A stretch of 64,000 bases of DNA from DATBLE01 sp963719325 (GTDB taxonomy: Bacteria > Actinomycetota > Thermoleophilia > Gaiellales > Gaiellaceae), in assembly GCA_963719325.1 (NCBI GenBank), contig CAVRBW010000026.1, positions 34,451 through 98,450 on the forward strand, in the 5' to 3' direction. Numbering within the stretch: position 1 is the stretch's first letter; the number at the start of each line of letters is the position of its first letter. The notes beneath the pieces were generated by a model. That model made no database searches. It was not told the origin of the DNA and saw nothing but the letters and a program-made list of their open reading frames with translations. Positions 50,154 through 59,212 of the stretch are shown piece by piece. Made by a program: the position numbers and the translations under genes.

Positions 50154-50801
50154 CTACACGCGGGCGGCGGCAAGCGCCTCGAGCGCTTCGCGACGCGAGG
50201 AGACGTTCAGCTTCCGCAGCAGGCTCTTCACGTGCGAGCGAACGGTGTGCTCGGAGATGAACAGGCGCTTGGCGATCTCGTCGGTCCCGAGATGCTCGTC
50301 GAGCAGGAGCAGAACCTCCACCTCGCGCGCGCTCAACTCGCGTGCGACCGAGTCGGGGACGCCCGAGTCCAAGCCCCCTCCGTCGCGAACGCGGTCGAGC
50401 AAGCGTCGAGCGACGGCACCCGAGAGCGCCGCTTCTCCGCGCACGACACCGTCCAGGAACTCGGCGATGCGCTCGGGCGGCTCGGTCTTGAGCAGGTAGC
50501 CGGCCGCACCCGCCCTGATCGCGGCGAGCAAGTTCTCCTCGGTGCCGGAGGCGGTGAGCACGACGATCTCGCACTCCGGGGCAGCCGCGCGGAGACGAGG
50601 TAGCGCCTCCAACCCGCTCAGCCCGGGCATCGCCAGATCGAGCAGGACGAGGTTGGGCTGCAGCAGCCGAGCCCGCTCGATCGCCTCCTCGCCGTCTCCG
50701 GCCTCGCCGACGACCGGAAACTCGTGTTGCTCGAGCAGCCCGACGAGCGCCGCTCTCGTCAGCGGGTGGTCGTCCACGACGAGCGTGCGCCGGTCAACCA
50801 T
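50154..50801 (-). CDS. NarL/FixJ-family response regulator (system 5)
   Basis: 215 residues from ATG 50801. Receiver MVDRRTLVVDDHPLTRAALV with Asp10-Asp11, phospho-acceptor Asp55 in VLLDLAMPGLSG and Lys in LLKTEP. The LuxR-type helix-turn-helix (about 150-210) contains LSAREVEVLLLLDEHLGTDE and LFISEHTVRSHVKSLLRKLN. It is divergent from its cognate kinase at 51009, across a large inverted repeat whose arms resemble this gene's first codons. Confidence 0.93.
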   Translation of the reverse strand: MVDRRTLVVDDHPLTRAALVGLLEQHEFPVVGEAGDGEEAIERARLLQPNLVLLDLAMPGLSGLEALPRLRAAAPECEIVVLTASGTEENLLAAIRAGAAGYLLKTEPPERIAEFLDGVVRGEAALSGAVARRLLDRVRDGGGLDSGVPDSVARELSAREVEVLLLLDEHLGTDEIAKRLFISEHTVRSHVKSLLRKLNVSSRREALEALAAARV

Positions 50802-50803
50802 CA

Positions 50804-50966
50804 GATGGTTGATCGGTAATTGCCGTCGATGCGGGGATGGCTGAGACCGAGCCGGGGACGCCGCCCGCCGCAGCGCGTATCGGAAATACGCGCGAGGACG
50901 GGCGGGGTCAGCCGACGATGCGTCTCAGCCACCACCCGCGCGACGAGGAATTGCCGGTCAACCATC
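50804..50966. repeat. Long imperfect inverted repeat between regulator and kinase of system 5
   Basis: Left arm 50804-50849 starts gatggttgatcggtaatt; the reverse complement of the right arm (50922-50966) starts gatggttgaccggcaatt. Similarity continues to ggctgagac. A perfect inner stem gcgcgtat/atacgcgc lies at 50873-50880 and 50886-50893. The arms also resemble the start of the regulator gene (ATG GTT GAC CGG C). Confidence 0.7.
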
Positions 50967-51008
50967 GCCACCCTTATCGGCAGCAGCCGGCGTGCCGACA
51001 AGAGTCGT

Positions 51009-52379
51009 ATGCGGCCTCACCGTGCGACGTATCTCGCCTGGATACGCGACGAGCTGGTCATCGTCGGGCTGCTCTCGGCAACCCTGACGCTGTTCCTCGC
51101 GAACGCCTCCCTCCGCGACCCGTACGTCCTGCCGAGCCTGCGCCTCTTCCTCGACACGGCCGTCCTGCTCGTCGCGGTCATCGTCTCGGTGCTCGCCTAC
51201 GTCCGGTTCTCGGTCGAGCGCAGGCGCTCTGATCTGTTCCTGCTGGGCGGATTCTTCGTCACCGCGGCAACCACGCTCCTGTTCGTCGTCGGTCCGGTGC
51301 TGGACGGAAACCAGGTCGAGCCGCCCGAGATGTGGGCGGGCATAGCCGGCCGTCTGACCGCAGCGGCGTTGATCGCGGCCGCGCCGTTTGCGGGTGGCTT
51401 GGTCGTCGGCCCGCGTCAGGCGTTGATCTCGACGTCTGGGCTTGCGCTGTTGCTCGCGGCCCTCTGGGGTCTGTGCCGCGTCTTCGAATCCACGCTGCCG
51501 CTGTCGGATCCGACTCTTCCCCAACCACACCTGCTGACCGCAGCGCTCGCCGCGCGAGCGCTGCTGAGCCTCGGCGCCCTGGTCGGCTTCGGACTGCGAT
51601 ACCGGGCGCGGGGAGAGGATCTCGACCGCTGGCTCGCGTTCGGCGCGACGATCTGGCTGTTCGCCGACCTCCACTCCGTCTTCACGCCGGCGCTGTCGAG
51701 TGACGACGTCTCGCAAGGCGACTTCCTCCGGCTCATCTCCTACGGCGTGCTGCTCGTCGGCGTGTGGCAGGCGATCAGAGCATCCGAGTTCGGCAGGGCG
51801 GTGGCTGAGGAGCGCGCGCGGGTGGCGCGCGAGATCCACGACGGCCTTGCGCAGTACCTCTTCGCGATCTCGACCCAGACCAGCCTCCTCGCCGGAGGCG
51901 CCGACGTCGACAAGGTGCTGCCGCGCCTGCGCGAGGCGGCGGCGGCCGCGCAGCAGGAAGCGCGCTTCGCCGTCCTGGCACTCTCGTCCGCAGGCGGCTC
52001 GGCTCCGTTCGACGCCGCACTCAACCGGTACGTCGAGTTCCTCACCGCGGACGGCCAGCTCGACGTCGACCTCGAGATCGACCGAGGTTTCGAGCTCGGC
52101 CCCGACGAGCAGATCGAGATCTTTCGCATCGTCCAGGAAGGCTTGGCAAACGTCCGCCGGCACGCCGGGGCGCGGCGAGCGACTGTCTTGATCGGGCTGC
52201 GGGACGGCGAACGGGTCGTGCGGATCGTCGACGACGGCCGCGGGATCGACGAAGAGGCGGAGGAACGCGGTCAGGGTTTGCGCAACATGCGGGCCAGGGC
52301 CGCTGCGATCGGGGGCGGATTCCGGCTCCTGAACGCGCCCGGCGGCGGGACGTCGCTCGAGGTCGTCCTCCGCGCCTGA
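51009..52379 (+). CDS. Sensor histidine kinase, NarX/DesK type (system 5)
   Basis: 456 residues from ATG 51009. About eight membrane helices fill the first 265 residues (LVIVGLLSATLTLFLANASL, VAVIVSVLAYVRFSV and more), so sensing is probably in or at the membrane. The HisKA_3 dimerisation helix has REIHDGLAQYLFAIS with His277, and the ATPase domain has NVRRHAGARRATVLIGL, DDGRGID and GLRNMRARAAAIGG. This type pairs with NarL-family regulators such as the divergent gene at 50154. The translated region upstream of ATG 51009 belongs to the inverted repeat and is not included. Confidence 0.92.
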   Translation: MRPHRATYLAWIRDELVIVGLLSATLTLFLANASLRDPYVLPSLRLFLDTAVLLVAVIVSVLAYVRFSVERRRSDLFLLGGFFVTAATTLLFVVGPVLDGNQVEPPEMWAGIAGRLTAAALIAAAPFAGGLVVGPRQALISTSGLALLLAALWGLCRVFESTLPLSDPTLPQPHLLTAALAARALLSLGALVGFGLRYRARGEDLDRWLAFGATIWLFADLHSVFTPALSSDDVSQGDFLRLISYGVLLVGVWQAIRASEFGRAVAEERARVAREIHDGLAQYLFAISTQTSLLAGGADVDKVLPRLREAAAAAQQEARFAVLALSSAGGSAPFDAALNRYVEFLTADGQLDVDLEIDRGFELGPDEQIEIFRIVQEGLANVRRHAGARRATVLIGLRDGERVVRIVDDGRGIDEEAEERGQGLRNMRARAAAIGGGFRLLNAPGGGTSLEVVLRA

Positions 52380-52473
52380 GAACCCCGCGTGCCCTGCGCG
52401 CTGCGGATTACTACAGAGGCGCCGTCGGCGTCCCGCCCGATGCGGTCGAGCCCCGGATCGGCGACAAGGAAGC

Positions 52474-53610
52474 ATGTCTTCGTCCATCGCCGCCGGCGAG
52501 CGTACGCGCCTGCGCCGCAGCCCTGCAACCGATGCCCGTGACAGAACACGCGCCCGCCCTCGGAGCCGGGGAAGCTCGGCGGTAGCGACGCAGAATCTCG
52601 GCCCTTCGGGACGGCCGCTTCCGCTGGACGCGCTTGCGGCGCAGTGGTGGGCCGCGCTCGAAGCTGCGCAATCCGCGCTACGGGCGGCCGGCCCTTCCCT
52701 CGGGGCCCAGGAGCTCGGCGAGCGCAGCAGACGCCTGGCCGAGGAGCGCGGCGAGACCGTGCACCTCTTGCAGGGACTCGCGCACGAGCTGCACACGCAC
52801 AGCCGCCTCGTCGACTGGGTCGGAGCTCCCTCGATCTCCGGCAGGATGCTCGGCTTGCCCAGCGAGGTGATCGCCTGCGTGTTCGACCTCGACGGCGTCC
52901 TCACCACCAGCGCAGCCGTGCACGCCGCCGCCTGGACGGAGGCCTTCGACGCCTTCCTCCTCGAGCGGGCCGAACGAAGCCACCGCCCGTACATCCCCTT
53001 CGACGAGCACCGCGAGTACCAGACGCTCGTTGCGGGCCGCCCGCGTCTGGATGGCGTCCGCGTGTTCCTCGCCAGCCGTGGCATCAGCCTGCCCGAAGGG
53101 CGCGCTGACGACCCACCTGACGCAGAGACGGTGCAGGGAATCGCCAACCACAAGAACCTGTCGCTGCAACGCCACCTCGACCGCGAAGGCGTGGCCGCTT
53201 TCGAAGGCTCGCGGTACTACCTCGAAGCCGCGCGGATGCTCGGGCTCAAGCGTGCGGTCGTCTCGCCCAGCGCCAACACGGCGGCGATCCTCGACCGGGC
53301 CGGGCTCGCCCATCTGATCGAGCAGCGCATCGACGGCAACACGATCAGGGCCGAGCAGCTCGAGTCGAAGCCCGCGCCCGACACCCTGCTCGCTGCGTGC
53401 GAATGGCTACAGGTCCAGCCCTCGCAGGCGGCCGCGTTCGAGACGACGCCCGCCGGGATCACCGCCGCCCGCGCAGCGGGGTTCAAGCTCGCGATCGGAG
53501 TCGATCGCGACGGCGACACCGAGGCCCTGCGAGCGAGCGACGCAGACCTCGTGATCGGCGACCTCACCGAGCTGCTGGACCACAAGGCGCTCGTGCCGGT
53601 CAAGGGCTAA
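52474..53610 (+). CDS. HAD hydrolase of the beta-phosphoglucomutase family
   Basis: 378 residues from ATG 52474 (aagga just upstream). The first 130 residues are a polar and helical extension not seen in short family members. The HAD core begins VIACVFDLDGVLTTSAAVHA with the nucleophile Asp of DLDG, followed by WTEAFDAFLLERAERSHRPY (cap domain), KRAVVSPSANTAAIL (motif II), SKPAPDTLLAACEWL (motif III Lys) and a motif IV region with AFETTPAGITAARAAG. Motif IV has FETTPAG where most members have FEDSxAG, so one acidic Mg ligand is changed to Thr; activity may be altered. A phosphosugar substrate is likely. Confidence 0.85.
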   Translation: MSSSIAAGERTRLRRSPATDARDRTRARPRSRGSSAVATQNLGPSGRPLPLDALAAQWWAALEAAQSALRAAGPSLGAQELGERSRRLAEERGETVHLLQGLAHELHTHSRLVDWVGAPSISGRMLGLPSEVIACVFDLDGVLTTSAAVHAAAWTEAFDAFLLERAERSHRPYIPFDEHREYQTLVAGRPRLDGVRVFLASRGISLPEGRADDPPDAETVQGIANHKNLSLQRHLDREGVAAFEGSRYYLEAARMLGLKRAVVSPSANTAAILDRAGLAHLIEQRIDGNTIRAEQLESKPAPDTLLAACEWLQVQPSQAAAFETTPAGITAARAAGFKLAIGVDRDGDTEALRASDADLVIGDLTELLDHKALVPVKG

Positions 53611-53933
53611 CGATCGAGCGCGGCACGGAGCCACGCGGTGCGGAGCTCGCGCGCGCGGGAGTCCAGCTCGGAGAGGAGCTCGCGTACGTCCTCCAGCTCG
53701 GGTCGCAGCCCTTCGACGCGACGCAGCTCTTCGGCGATCCGGGTGATCGGGCTCGAGGGCTGCGCGGTCAGCTTTGCCAGCCGGCGCTCACCCGCGTGGA
53801 TCTGCGCCTCGAGGGTGCGTGCCCAGCCGCCGGCCTGATCGCTGAGCTCCCGTAGCTCGCTCTCGGTCACGCTGCTGCGGGCAAGCGTCTGCCTGAGACG
53901 TGCCGTGAGCGTGGAGTCGAGCGCGGGTGCCAT
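53607..53933 (-). CDS. Small coiled-coil protein, unknown function
   Basis: 108 residues from ATG 53933, almost entirely helical with heptad-like spacing (LTARLRQTLARSSVTESELR, TLEAQIHAGERRLAKLTAQ, LRPELEDVRELLSELDSRAR). No cysteines, signal or membrane segment. Its stop overlaps the stop of the HAD gene on the other strand (ctaa). Function unknown; moderately confident that it is a real gene from length, codon pattern and convergent fit. Confidence 0.6.
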   Translation of the reverse strand: MAPALDSTLTARLRQTLARSSVTESELRELSDQAGGWARTLEAQIHAGERRLAKLTAQPSSPITRIAEELRRVEGLRPELEDVRELLSELDSRARELRTAWLRAALDR

Positions 53934-54008
53934 GACCAGGCGATTCTGTCGTGAATGGCGGAGCTTGCCAAACCGGGACCGCGTCTGCGGGACAACGTCT
54001 TGCCGCCG

Positions 54009-54048
54009 AGCACGGGAGCCCGCCCCCGCGCGGACGGGCTCCCGTGCT
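54009..54048 (-). terminator. Terminator after the large phosphatase gene
   Basis: agcacgggagcccg (54009-54022) and its exact reverse complement (54035-54048) form a 14-bp stem with a 12-nt loop, starting 9 bp beyond the stop at 54057. Confidence 0.75.
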
Positions 54049-54056
54049 GGTGCTGC

Positions 54057-56178
54057 TCAGCTCGAGCCGGCGAGCGTGCCCGCCTGCTCGATGAGGTCCT
54101 GCGCGTCGTCGATCCAGCCCTTCGCCTGTCGCTCGTTGAGCGCCTTGTGGTCGAACGCGGCCGCGTTCAGGGCGTTCCTGATCTTCACGGCCAGCGCGTT
54201 GCGCTGCGTGGTGAGCGTGGCGATCGAGCCTGCGATCGACGTGTACGTCGAGTCGTCGGCTGCCGAGCCGCTTCCGAGCGCCCTCGTCGAGGCCTTCCAG
54301 ACGCTTTCGCCGAAGGCGCCGAACGGCGAGTTGAGCTGCTCGTAGACGTCGCTGAGCCTTCGCACCGTCTCGCGGTGGGCGATCAGGGTCTGCGGCGTCG
54401 CCTTCGTCTCGAGCCCTTCGATCAGCACGCGCCCGTCCTGGACGTAGTCGTCCTTCAGGCCGAGCAGCGTCAGGATCGTCGGTCGGACGTTCGGATGATC
54501 GGTCCACGTCTTCGAGTCGACGCCGCCGTGCTTGACGCCGGGGCCGACCAGGCCGACCCAGGTGTTGGCGATCTCCTCCTGGATGTCGCCGTGGCTCCAG
54601 GCGAAGTGGTAGTCGATGCAGTCCGGCACGCTGCGGGCAGCGTCGGGACAGTTGGTGTTCGACGTCTTCACGAAGTAGTCGGGATCGGCGAACAACGTGA
54701 GGTTGGGCGTGCGCTTCGGGTCGGCGGTGACCATGTGCAGCGCCTTCTCGCCGACCGCGTCGACGATCGCCTCCGTGACGGGCTGGGGTGTCGAGCTCTT
54801 GTACGGGTTGACCGCTGTCGCGGCCGCCGCCTTGCGCTCGAACTCGCGCAGCGTCGCGTCGGTCGGCGACGGGTTGCCGTTGACGTAGAAGGTCGGCGCC
54901 GAATCGAAGTGAATCGAGTACGCCGGGGGCGTGTAGCCCGACGCCAGCGCCGAGTTGAAGTTCAGGTTCACCTCGCCGATCTGGTTGGCCGGACACGTGT
55001 CGCCGGCGGTGACGTTGCAGAACGTGTGGCTCCACGTTCCGTCCGCCGAGTTGCCGCCGGCGAAGTGGTCACCCTCGTCGACGGTGACGCTGAAGAGCGT
55101 GTTGCTCTTGTCGATCCCGTGGTCGGCGAGATCCTTGAAGAACGCCTCGAATGCGGCGTCGTAGTCCGCGAGCTGCTGCTGGTAGTCGGCCTCGCCGGGA
55201 CCCGAGGCCTGCCTGAGCGTGTGGTTGTCGTGCGCGTCCGAGATGTACGCGTAGGTGACGGGCACGCCGGCCTTCTGCATCTGGGCGACGTAGCCCAGCG
55301 TGTTCTTCGCGAGCATCCCGTCGAAGCCCGGGAACCCGCAGCTGCTGGTAACGGGATCGACGATCGGAGCACCCGTCGTGTCCTTCACGCACGGATCGTT
55401 CGCGACCGCCGGGTTGACGTACTTCGTCCCGAAGAGCGCCTTGTATCCCGTGTACCCGCCGGGCTCGTCCGCGAGCGGGTCGTCCTTCGCGTTGGCGTTG
55501 TCCGCGCACTTGCTCGCCGCGGTCTGCGCGCAATGGATCGCGATGCCGACGAAGTCGGTGGTGCGCTGAGCGGCCGGCTCCATCGCCTCCGGCGAGGTCG
55601 GCCCGTACACGTTGGCGATGTCGCCCCCGGTCGAGATCGAGTTGTTCTCGAGCTCGATGTTCGCCGTGCCGACACCGCCGACGTCACAGCCGGCACGCGT
55701 GAACGGCACCCACGGGGCAGGAGTCGTCTTGCCCGTGTCGGTGATCATGTTCGGCGTCGAGTCGTCGGCTCCGTCGACGGGAGACGTCCAGTACTTGAAC
55801 GTCGACGTGAACCCCGGGCTGCCGTCGTTCTTGAAGTAGCCGTACGTGTTCGAGACCGTCTGCCCTGTTCGATCGGGATAGAGGCCCGTCAGCATCGACA
55901 GGATTCCACCCCCCGTGTGCGAGATCAGAATCGTGTGATCGTTCGTGAAGAGCGTGCCGTTCGCCTTGAGGAAGTTGAGCAGGTGAGGCATCTGCTCCAG
56001 GTCGGAGGCGACGCTCGCGCGATCGCGGGCGAAGTGCGTGTTGTCGAACACGATGTTGATGAAGTGCTTGATCTGACCGTTTCCCGAGAGCTGGCAGGTG
56101 CTCGCCACCGAGCGGCTCTCGCCTCCGCTCGACGACAGCGGCGGCAAGCACCAGCAAGAGGCGTCTTGAGTTCCGCAT
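54057..56178 (-). CDS. Large secreted alkaline-phosphatase-superfamily protein, frameshift in the signal region
   Basis: About 705 residues. ATG 56178 is set by an aggggg ribosome site and gives the signal MRNSRRLLLVLAAAVV. The rest is in another frame from GGESRSVASTCQLSGNGQ, so one surplus base near 56130 is implied. The mature protein has IKHFINIVFDNTHFARDR (metal Asp), a nucleophile region SHTGGGILSMLTGLYPDRTG, TYAYISDAHDNHT, VTVDEGDHFAGG (metal Asp/His) and FAWSHGDIQEEIANTWVGLV (metal His). This resembles type I phosphodiesterase/sulfatase folds. Substrate unknown, possibly extracellular phosphate esters. No PHO-box-like repeat was found upstream. The last 100 residues are helical. A terminator follows. 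Confidence 0.82.
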
Positions 56179-56333
56179 CGAGTCCCCCTGGTCGTCGTTC
56201 CCTGACGTGGACGTCCATACCCTCCTGGTCGAAAAACCGACCTGGGTCGCGGTCCGGTACCCGACGGGTAACGACTCGGTGGCCGTCCGTGTAGCGCCGA
56301 TCGCTCTTCCGGCAGCGACTGGGAGCAGCTACC

Positions 56334-57395
56334 GTGCGAACCACTTTCGTCTACCGCTGCCCCAGCGGAAGGTGGACACTGAAGGACGAAATCGTCAGCA
56401 AGCACGTCGAGACGAGCCCCGAGTTCGGCGCGGCCGCGAGGCTCGCGGAACGTCTGCTCGAGAACATCCAGCTCGTCGTCCGCGGCAAGCGGAGCGAGAT
56501 CGAGCTCGTGCTGTGCGCGCTGTTCTGCCGCGGGCACGTGCTCTTCGAGGACGTCCCCGGAACGGCCAAGACCGTGCTCGCCCGGGCAATCGCACAGTCG
56601 ATCGAGGACGCTCGGGCCTCGCGCATCCAGTGCACGCCCGACCTGCAACCCACCGACGTCACCGGCCTCTCCATCTACAACCAGAAGGAGCGCGAGTTCG
56701 AGTTCCGGGCCGGTCCGGTGTTCGCGAACATCGTTCTCGTCGACGAGATCAACCGCGCGATGCCGCGCACGCAGTCCGCGCTGCTCGAGGCGATGGCCGA
56801 GCGGCAGACGACGGTCGACGGCGCGACCCGCCGGCTGCCGGACCCGTTCCTGATCCTCGCCACGCAGAACCCGCTCGACCACGAGGGCACCTTCCCGCTT
56901 CCCGAGGCCCAGCTCGACCGGTTCTTCCTGAAGACGACGCTCGGCTACCCGAGCCTCGACGACGAGATGCGGATCGTGCAAGCCCAGCGGCACACGCATC
57001 CGCTCGGTGCGCTCGGTCCCGTGATCGACGTCGGCGCCCTGCAACAGATCCAGTCGGCGGTCGAAGACGTCTACATCGACCCGATCATCCAGCGCTGGCT
57101 GATCGAGCTCGTCCGCGCAACCCGGGAGCTCGACATCGTCAGGGTCGGCGGGTCGGTCCGCGGGTCGCTCGCGCTCGAGCGGGCAACGCGCGCCTGGGCG
57201 CTGCTCCAGGGACGCCCCTTCGTCGAGCCCGACGACGTCGAAGCGCTGTTCGAGCCGGTTCTCTCCCACCGTGTGCTGCTGAACCCGTACCGGTTCGAGG
57301 CGATCGAGAACGGCGACCATCCGGTCGAGGTCGAGCTCTTGAGCCGCTGTCTCGAGCTCGCGCCGCGTCCTGGAATCGAGCTCACCTCCGGCTGA
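56334..57395 (+). CDS. MoxR-family AAA+ ATPase
   Basis: 353 residues from GTG 56334, 8 nt after gggag. First gene of a six-gene operon. Walker A is in LFEDVPGTAKTVLARAIAQS, Walker B in IVLVDEINRAMPRTQSALLE, sensor 1 in LILATQNPLDHEGTFPLPEA, and the arginine finger region is QLDRFFLKTTLGYPS. MoxR ATPases act as chaperones that mature or insert metal into partner proteins with VWA domains, which here follow directly. Confidence 0.93.
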   Translation: MRTTFVYRCPSGRWTLKDEIVSKHVETSPEFGAAARLAERLLENIQLVVRGKRSEIELVLCALFCRGHVLFEDVPGTAKTVLARAIAQSIEDARASRIQCTPDLQPTDVTGLSIYNQKEREFEFRAGPVFANIVLVDEINRAMPRTQSALLEAMAERQTTVDGATRRLPDPFLILATQNPLDHEGTFPLPEAQLDRFFLKTTLGYPSLDDEMRIVQAQRHTHPLGALGPVIDVGALQQIQSAVEDVYIDPIIQRWLIELVRATRELDIVRVGGSVRGSLALERATRAWALLQGRPFVEPDDVEALFEPVLSHRVLLNPYRFEAIENGDHPVEVELLSRCLELAPRPGIELTSG

Positions 57396-58331
57396 GTGCC
57401 GGCCGGCGTGCGCGCGACGAGCTCGTCGACCTTCCCGCTGATCAGCCGCCGGCGCGGGGTCGGAGTCTCGGGCCGGACGCGGACGAGCACGTACCGGGGC
57501 AGCGGGTACGAGACCGCCAGCTCTCGGCCGTACCAGCCCGGCGATCCGATGCGCGCGATCGACTGGAAGGCCTCCGCCCGTCTTTCGAGCGCGCGGCTGT
57601 CCGACGACTTCATCGTCCGCGAGCACTTCTCCGAGGAGAGTCCGCGGGTGGTCGTTCTCGTCGACCGGAGACCGTCGATGGGTCTGTATCCGCTCGAGCT
57701 GCCGTGGCTGCACAAGCCTGTGGCGGTCGCCACGGCCGGGCGATTGATCGTCGACAGCTCCCTCGCCGCCCACGGCCTCTCCGGGTACCTCGACGTCGCC
57801 GACCCACGGATCCCGCGCTGGGTGCCGCCGCGGCGCTGGCAGGACGCAGCCCACATCCGCGAGCGAGAGCTGCTCCGTAGCACCTACACGGCGCCGCAGG
57901 ACAACCTCACCAGGGCGTTTCGCCACCTCGCGCACGCCCGCGGTGACCTGCCGATGGGCTCGTTCGTCTTCGTCCTCTCCGACTTCTTGGCCGCACCGGC
58001 TCCGCCCGTGTGGCAGATGGCGGTCGCCCTTGGCTGGGACGTCGTGCCCGTCGTCGTGCAGGACGCGCGCTGGGAGCAGTCCTTTCCGGCGGTGGCGGGC
58101 ATGACGCTGCCGCTCGCGGCGCCCGGCGGCGAGCTCCAGCTCGTTCGCTTCACGCGCCGCGAGGCTGCCGACCGGCGCGAGACCAACGAGCGCCGGCTGG
58201 CCGCGCTCCTCCGTACCTTCGCCGCCCTCGAGCTCGATCCGGTGGTGCTCGCGAGCGACGATCCGGGCGAGATCCTCGGCGCCTTCATGCACTGGCACGA
58301 CCGTCGCCGGCTGCGAATGAGGCAGCGATGA
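57396..58331 (+). CDS. DUF58 family protein
   Basis: 311 residues from GTG 57396, immediately after the MoxR stop. The DUF58 signature RPYQPGDPMRAIDWKASARL is followed by REHFSEESPRVVVLVDRRPS with an incomplete MIDAS-like DRRPSMG. The protein is soluble and lacks the usual N-terminal membrane helices of longer DUF58 proteins. These proteins always accompany MoxR ATPases and are assumed to be their adaptor or substrate. The ATG of the next gene overlaps its stop. Confidence 0.88.
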   Translation: MPAGVRATSSSTFPLISRRRGVGVSGRTRTSTYRGSGYETASSRPYQPGDPMRAIDWKASARLSSARLSDDFIVREHFSEESPRVVVLVDRRPSMGLYPLELPWLHKPVAVATAGRLIVDSSLAAHGLSGYLDVADPRIPRWVPPRRWQDAAHIRERELLRSTYTAPQDNLTRAFRHLAHARGDLPMGSFVFVLSDFLAAPAPPVWQMAVALGWDVVPVVVQDARWEQSFPAVAGMTLPLAAPGGELQLVRFTRREAADRRETNERRLAALLRTFAALELDPVVLASDDPGEILGAFMHWHDRRRLRMRQR

Positions 58332-59212
58332 ACAGGAGATCGCGGCGCCTTGCCGCTCTGACGGCGATCCTGGCGCTCGTCGCGCTTGCCGCGCTGCTCG
58401 CCGTTGCCGCATTGCACCAACCGGGTCAGGCGAAGGTGCGCCTCGCCGGCGCAGCATCCGTGGTCGAGTCGTTCGCGCCCGACGATCCGCAGTTCGGCGA
58501 CACGGTGACGGCGACGATCGACGTGTTCGTCGACCCGCGCCGCGTCGATCTGCGCTCCGTGAAGGTGACGACGGGCTTCGCGCCCTACCGCGTCGTATCC
58601 GGCACGCGAGCCGTTCGCCACCGGGGAAGCGTGGCGATCGTCCACCTCGAGGATCGGCTGCAGTGTCTCGACGCCGCCTGCGTGCCGCAGGGCGACCGCG
58701 CGATCGTTCGCTTCGCGCCCATCCGCGTCGACTACCGAAACGGCGCGCGCTCGACGACGCTGCGGGCCCGCTGGCCGGAGCTGAGGCTGCACGCACGCGT
58801 GGACGCGAGCGATCTGCAACGCCCCTTCATGCGCGTCAGCCCTCCGCGCGCAGCCGGCACCGGGTACCGGCTGCCGCCGAAGCCGACGGCGTACGTCCTG
58901 CTCGCGTTCGCGGCGCTGCTCGCCGCAGGCGGCGCGGCGTTGCTCCTCCGCGCAGGCCTGCTCGGGCTTCGTCCGCGCGGACGAAGCCGCGAGGCACCGC
59001 TCAACCGGATCCTCCGCGAGCTCGCGGCGGTATCGACGAACGGGGACTCCGGCCGCCGGCGGCGTGCGCTCGAGGAGCTCGCACGCGAGCTCGAGCCGCT
59101 CGACGAGCCGCTCAGCGCGGAGAGCCGCGTGCTCGCCTGGGCACCGGCCGATCCGCGGCCGGAGACGATCGCCGAACTGACCGACCGGGTGCGGGCGGCG
59201 GTGACGCGGTGA
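58328..59212 (+). CDS. Membrane protein of the MoxR operon (BatD-like position)
   Basis: 294 residues from ATG 58328 (ATGA). An N-terminal helix (LTAILALVALAALLAVAALH), an extracytoplasmic beta-rich domain (about 35-185, DDPQFGDTVTATIDVFVDPR and RSVKVTTGFAPYRVV), a second helix (AYVLLAFAALLAAGGAALLL) and a cytosolic helical tail of about 80 residues. Position and topology match BatD or DUF4381-type proteins in aerotolerance operons, but I see no clear sequence signature. Two cysteines (LQCLDAACVPQ) could form a disulfide. Confidence 0.75.
   Translation: MNRRSRRLAALTAILALVALAALLAVAALHQPGQAKVRLAGAASVVESFAPDDPQFGDTVTATIDVFVDPRRVDLRSVKVTTGFAPYRVVSGTRAVRHRGSVAIVHLEDRLQCLDAACVPQGDRAIVRFAPIRVDYRNGARSTTLRARWPELRLHARVDASDLQRPFMRVSPPRAAGTGYRLPPKPTAYVLLAFAALLAAGGAALLLRAGLLGLRPRGRSREAPLNRILRELAAVSTNGDSGRRRRALEELARELEPLDEPLSAESRVLAWAPADPRPETIAELTDRVRAAVTR

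Noticed and set aside
50801..51001. Small minus-strand gene in the gap between the system 5 genes
   Set aside because: Its translation is made of the inverted-repeat arms and a partial copy of the regulator start; no independent protein features.
56179..56333. PHO-box-like repeat upstream of the large phosphatase
   Set aside because: I looked for 11-nt-phased GTTCA units on the minus strand and found none, so this gene is not included in the proposed regulon.
56179..58796. Minus-strand frame extending the large phosphatase upstream
   Set aside because: It is antisense to the MoxR and DUF58 genes; the signal peptide and ribosome site at 56178 mark the real start.
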